Shown piece after piece: positions 27,811 through 30,344 of a stretch of 30,344 bases of DNA. Each line of letters starts with the position of its first letter. Position 1 is the stretch's first letter. This DNA comes from Stramenopiles sp. TOSAG23-2. Taxonomy: Eukaryota > Sar. The notes under the pieces were generated by a model. That model saw nothing but the letters and a program-made list of their open reading frames with translations, was not told where the DNA came from and searched no databases. A program made the position numbers and the translations under genes. Where the stretch lies: assembly GCA_900128395.1 (NCBI GenBank), contig LT649384.1, positions 1 through 30,344 on the forward strand. The letters run 5' to 3'.

Positions 27811-28857
27811 ATGAAACGAAAGATTGATAATAACAATGATGAAAAAAGTGAACAATCTACTAAAATAAAAAAACGTTTTCATTGGCCATCCACACATGTA
27901 AAAATACAAGATGAGAAAATACAAGGAATGTTAACGAAGAATAATAATACTAATAGTAGTAGACGGAATAGCAGTACTAGCAACAGCAGCAGTAGTAGCA
28001 GCAGCATTGATAACAATAATAACAATAACAATAAAGCAACTATGAAGAGTAGAACGTCTTTCTCGGTAAATACTACTACTAGTGAAACAATTGCTTTCGA
28101 AGATGAATTCAATGGACTTGCTGGCAGTATAAGTTCCTCTATTGGTTTACCATCCGATACGTTAGCTGCAATTCAAGTTTTGAAACAAGAATTTCCAAAA
28201 TACAATAATTTAGCAGTTATACCAGTAATGTTGGAACATCACATTTACAGCATAATAACTGATCGAACTGCTGGAATGAAGGAACTAGATCAATTAATCA
28301 GTGATAATATTTTGAAAAAGATCTATATTACTACGAGAGACGATGACACAGCTATAATTTTTGTTGAAGATTATAAAAAGTTAATAAATGATATAATAAA
28401 AAAAAATAGGACAGATCAACGACGAAAAATAAACATTTTGAAAATATATTTAAATGCCATTGATAGTATAGGAAATCCAAGCATATCATTGGTTGAGCTT
28501 AAAAAAATATATACTGACAAAGACAATCAACTAAATCACATAGAAATTTTACAATGTCTCAGGGAAGAAGGTTTGCTTATGAAACGTTGTATAATTGAAG
28601 GTTCAGAATCATTTTGGATTGCAATACCTGGAATTGGTAAATTTTGTAAACAAGTTGTAGATGGTAGAAAAAAAATAGTCAGTATTATACGAAGATTACC
28701 GTTTCGAGAAATTTTAGAATTAGATTTATTACAACGAAAAATTAAACATGTTGATATGAATATACAATTTTTTATACGTGATTTAATTGGTAGTGGTAAG
28801 ATTATTTCATTGCAAACAACAAGTGGTAGGTTGTTCCGTTTACCAAAAAAGGCATGA
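27811..28857 (+). CDS. STK19: STK19 winged-helix protein
   Basis: This is a 348-aa protein with a TGA stop. Despite its name, STK19 is a tandem winged-helix DNA-binding protein, reported as a transcription-coupled nucleotide-excision-repair factor that contacts stalled Pol II complexes. Residues 1-100 are disordered with basic (KRKID, KIKKRFHWP), Ser and Asn runs. The conserved part (about 105-346) shows family landmarks in order: EFPKY, HHIYSIITDRTAG, a DDDTAIIFVEDYKKLI strand-helix, SFWIAIPGIGKF, GRKKIVSIIRRLPFREIL, IRDLIGSG and a terminal TTSGRLFRLP. This run matches my memory of human STK19 throughout. Pol III subunit RPC34 was considered because of its winged helices, but these motifs are specific to STK19. 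No kinase motifs exist. The gene likely acts in the nucleus. Confidence 0.92.
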   Translation: MKRKIDNNNDEKSEQSTKIKKRFHWPSTHVKIQDEKIQGMLTKNNNTNSSRRNSSTSNSSSSSSSIDNNNNNNNKATMKSRTSFSVNTTTSETIAFEDEFNGLAGSISSSIGLPSDTLAAIQVLKQEFPKYNNLAVIPVMLEHHIYSIITDRTAGMKELDQLISDNILKKIYITTRDDDTAIIFVEDYKKLINDIIKKNRTDQRRKINILKIYLNAIDSIGNPSISLVELKKIYTDKDNQLNHIEILQCLREEGLLMKRCIIEGSESFWIAIPGIGKFCKQVVDGRKKIVSIIRRLPFREILELDLLQRKIKHVDMNIQFFIRDLIGSGKIISLQTTSGRLFRLPKKA

Positions 28858-28878
28858 GAGAGAGAGAGAGAGAGAGAG
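28856..28878. repeat. GA dinucleotide run overlapping the STK19 stop
   Basis: An uninterrupted GA repeat begins within the TGA stop codon of STK19 and continues for about 23 bases into the 3' UTR. It is a typical slippage-prone microsatellite. Confidence 0.9.
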
Positions 28879-29229
28879 TTTTCGTATATCAATGAGATAT
28901 AAAATGTTAAGAGAATTATGAATATATTACTTCGTACGAAGTATGATATATTTTATATATTCACCCTAGTGTGAAATTAGATATTATTGAGCCTCAGTTA
29001 CATCATACTTTTTTTAAAGAGTACGATTCGTAGGAATTATCACGTGAGTAAAATTAATTAATACGTACGAAGCGGGTTCGTATATTTTTAATGTATTTTT
29101 TAAAAAAATTAAAAAACTTATTGTGTACGAACGAAGCTTCGTATTTTAAATGGGATATTAGCTAACCACACCAAGTTATGAAAAAATGTACAAATATTAA
29201 TTGCATATGCATATCATACGCGTGCGTCC
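28858..29229. other. Convergent 3' gap with four TTCGTA/TACGAA palindromes
   Basis: This 372-bp gap lies between STK19 and VWA8. It holds TACTTCGTACGAAGTA (28928-28943, perfect 16-bp palindrome), TACGATTCGTA (29022-29032), TACGAA...TTCGTA arms with a GCGGG loop (29066-29082), and ACGAAGCTTCGT (29131-29142, perfect 12-bp palindrome). A CACGTG palindrome lies at 29041-29046. No gene is present. Confidence 0.8.
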
Positions 29230-30344
29230 TTATTCCGCAGTCGCAGCATTTTGAAAAATTTCTTTAACAATTTTCGGCAATTCAGACATTTCCAAAGCTA
29301 CATAACCACGACCAAGTGGCATTTCATCTGCCAACCACTGAGCGGCACTTTCTTCCGCTAAAAAAATTGCATGGCCTTGGACATTTTTTTGACTTGTTAA
29401 AGCTTTTGTCATATGACTTGGACTAATTCCATATCGACCTAAATTAGCATCAGAAAATAGAAATACTAAGTAATCATCCCCCTTTTCCTTTAAAACAGAT
29501 TTTATAGCAGCTTGTGCAGCTAAAAGCGATGCATCGCCAGTTGTCGCCCCTCGTGAAGTAGAATATAGTTTTTCCATTATTTTGATACGATCTTCATTAG
29601 ACGTAGGCGGATTTCCAAACTCAATTATAGATATATCTGGTCCTGTGCCGGAATGACCAACTACTGAATAATCAAATTTATGCGAAAATCCTTGCAAAGC
29701 TTCCATAAACATTATTATACACATAACCATACGATCAAGTCGTCCATCCCAATTATTCATCCTTGCCATTGACGCTGAAAGATCGACAGCAAATACAATG
29801 CGCTTAGGTTTACCTTGGTATAAACCATGTTTCTTATCCGGTGTCCCACGTTTACGGTACACACGTCTTTCACCTGTAACACTATCAACAAGACGATTAT
29901 CATCTAAATCACCTTGCAATTGACCACGAAGCCATTCGCGCTCATTCTCCTTTGCCTCTGCACTTTCAAGCACTACACGCATTTGATTTACTTCGTTTTT
30001 AACTTGGTTTAGTAATTTGCTATATATGCGAGTTCCTGTCTCCCTGCCCCCTGATAAAGGAGATTCAAGTTGTGATGCATCTTTTTGCTTTCGATTATCC
30101 ACGGGCAATGATGCTTCCAGCAATCTTATTAACTCATCAGTATCAGTATCCATAGATGACAGGGCTTCCATAGTTGCTTCATTGTATCCACCAAATGAAT
30201 TTGATGCCAAATCGCCACCGCTACCACCACCACCACCGCCCGTTCCACCACCAGAGCCACCTGAACCGAAACCACCGGTTCCACCACTACCTGAACCACT
30301 ACCTGATCCACTACCTGATCCACTACCTGAACCACTACCTGAAC
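29230..30344 (-). CDS. VWA8: VWA8-like protein, C-terminal part (5' end beyond window)
   Basis: The frame is open to the right edge, so this is a partial gene; the first Met visible in frame is not needed as a start. VWA8 is a large AAA+ ATPase with a C-terminal von Willebrand A domain, located in mitochondria in animals. Here only the C-terminus is visible. A Gly/Ser-rich linker with repeating SG units lies at 30211-30342, then a helical YSKLLNQVKNEV segment, then GELDDxxLVDxxTGE-like sequence (here GDLDDNRLVDSVTGE). The VWA domain follows, with MIDAS motif DLSAS (29770-29784), VVGHSGTG, GATTGDAS and FLFSDANLGRYGI. The ending (GRGYVALEMSELPKIVKEIF) fits VWA8 and not midasin, the other AAA-VWA giant. 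The metal-site residues look intact. The AAA modules should lie just outside the window. Confidence 0.9.
   Translation of the reverse strand, partial: SGSGSGSGSGSGSGSGSGSGGTGGFGSGGSGGGTGGGGGGSGGDLASNSFGGYNEATMEALSSMDTDTDELIRLLEASLPVDNRKQKDASQLESPLSGGRETGTRIYSKLLNQVKNEVNQMRVVLESAEAKENEREWLRGQLQGDLDDNRLVDSVTGERRVYRKRGTPDKKHGLYQGKPKRIVFAVDLSASMARMNNWDGRLDRMVMCIIMFMEALQGFSHKFDYSVVGHSGTGPDISIIEFGNPPTSNEDRIKIMEKLYSTSRGATTGDASLLAAQAAIKSVLKEKGDDYLVFLFSDANLGRYGISPSHMTKALTSQKNVQGHAIFLAEESAAQWLADEMPLGRGYVALEMSELPKIVKEIFQNAATAE

Noticed and set aside
27811-28857. RNA polymerase III subunit RPC34 (winged helices)
   Set aside because: The IYSIITDRTAG, FVEDY, IAIPGIGKF and TTSGRLFRLP motifs in order are those of STK19; RPC34-specific features are not seen.
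29230-30344. Midasin (MDN1/Rea1) C-terminus
   Set aside because: Midasin also ends in a MIDAS domain, but the flanking GDLDDNRLVDSVTGE region and the SDANLGRYGI segment fit VWA8.
1-30344. tRNA, rRNA or CRISPR-like arrays
   Set aside because: No cloverleaf-like sequence with a GGTTCGA arm, no rRNA motif and no regularly spaced repeat array was found by eye.

Overview
This is a eukaryotic nuclear window. It is strongly AT-rich and standard-code: TAA, TAG and TGA all end recognisable genes. The proteins carry Asn, Asp and Ser homopolymers and long disordered tracts, and the gene set is purely eukaryotic (RBR ubiquitin ligase, TFIIIB B'', STK19, NSUN6, VWA8, calponin, cytochrome b561). Only two introns are evident (122 and 99 bp), both with GTAAGT donors and AG acceptors. 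That suggests a free-living, intron-poor, AT-rich protist. I cannot fix the lineage; a stramenopile or another microbial eukaryote is possible.

Layout, left to right: a 99-bp tandem duplication (236-433); a 1707-aa coiled-coil protein with an apparently dead GDPD-like domain (minus, 575-5698); a 1060-aa EF-hand protein (plus, 6434-9616); an RWD-RING1-IBR-Rcat ubiquitin ligase with a second Rcat-like module (minus, 9892-11628); a secreted copper type II monooxygenase (plus, 11999-13252); BDP1 (minus, 13409-14728); a calponin/transgelin-SH3 protein with one intron (plus, 15582-16798); cytochrome b561 (plus, 17420-18106); a 1509-aa coiled-coil protein ending in a WW domain (minus, 18426-22955); a repeat-rich gap with a 137-bp direct repeat, an 86/63-bp repeat and two CCCTAA units (22956-23911); a PARP-type zinc finger plus MYND protein (plus, 23912-25399); NSUN6 with one intron (minus, 25534-27495); STK19 (plus, 27811-28857); and the C-terminal part of VWA8, running off the right edge (minus, 29230-30344).

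Twelve genes alternate strand almost perfectly, with one same-strand pair (calponin then cytochrome b561). Gaps between converging genes are 134-372 bp and gaps between diverging genes 315-956 bp. Three of the five convergent gaps contain clusters of palindromes built on TTCGTA/TACGAA, which the genes do not explain.

Most genes are unrelated housekeeping or cytoskeletal functions. The one plausible biochemical link is the secreted copper monooxygenase and cytochrome b561 about 4 kb away. In animals, cytochrome b561 passes electrons across the vesicle membrane to regenerate the ascorbate used by enzymes of this monooxygenase family. BDP1 (Pol III transcription), NSUN6 (RNA m5C) and STK19 (transcription-coupled repair) are nuclear or RNA functions with no visible operational link here.
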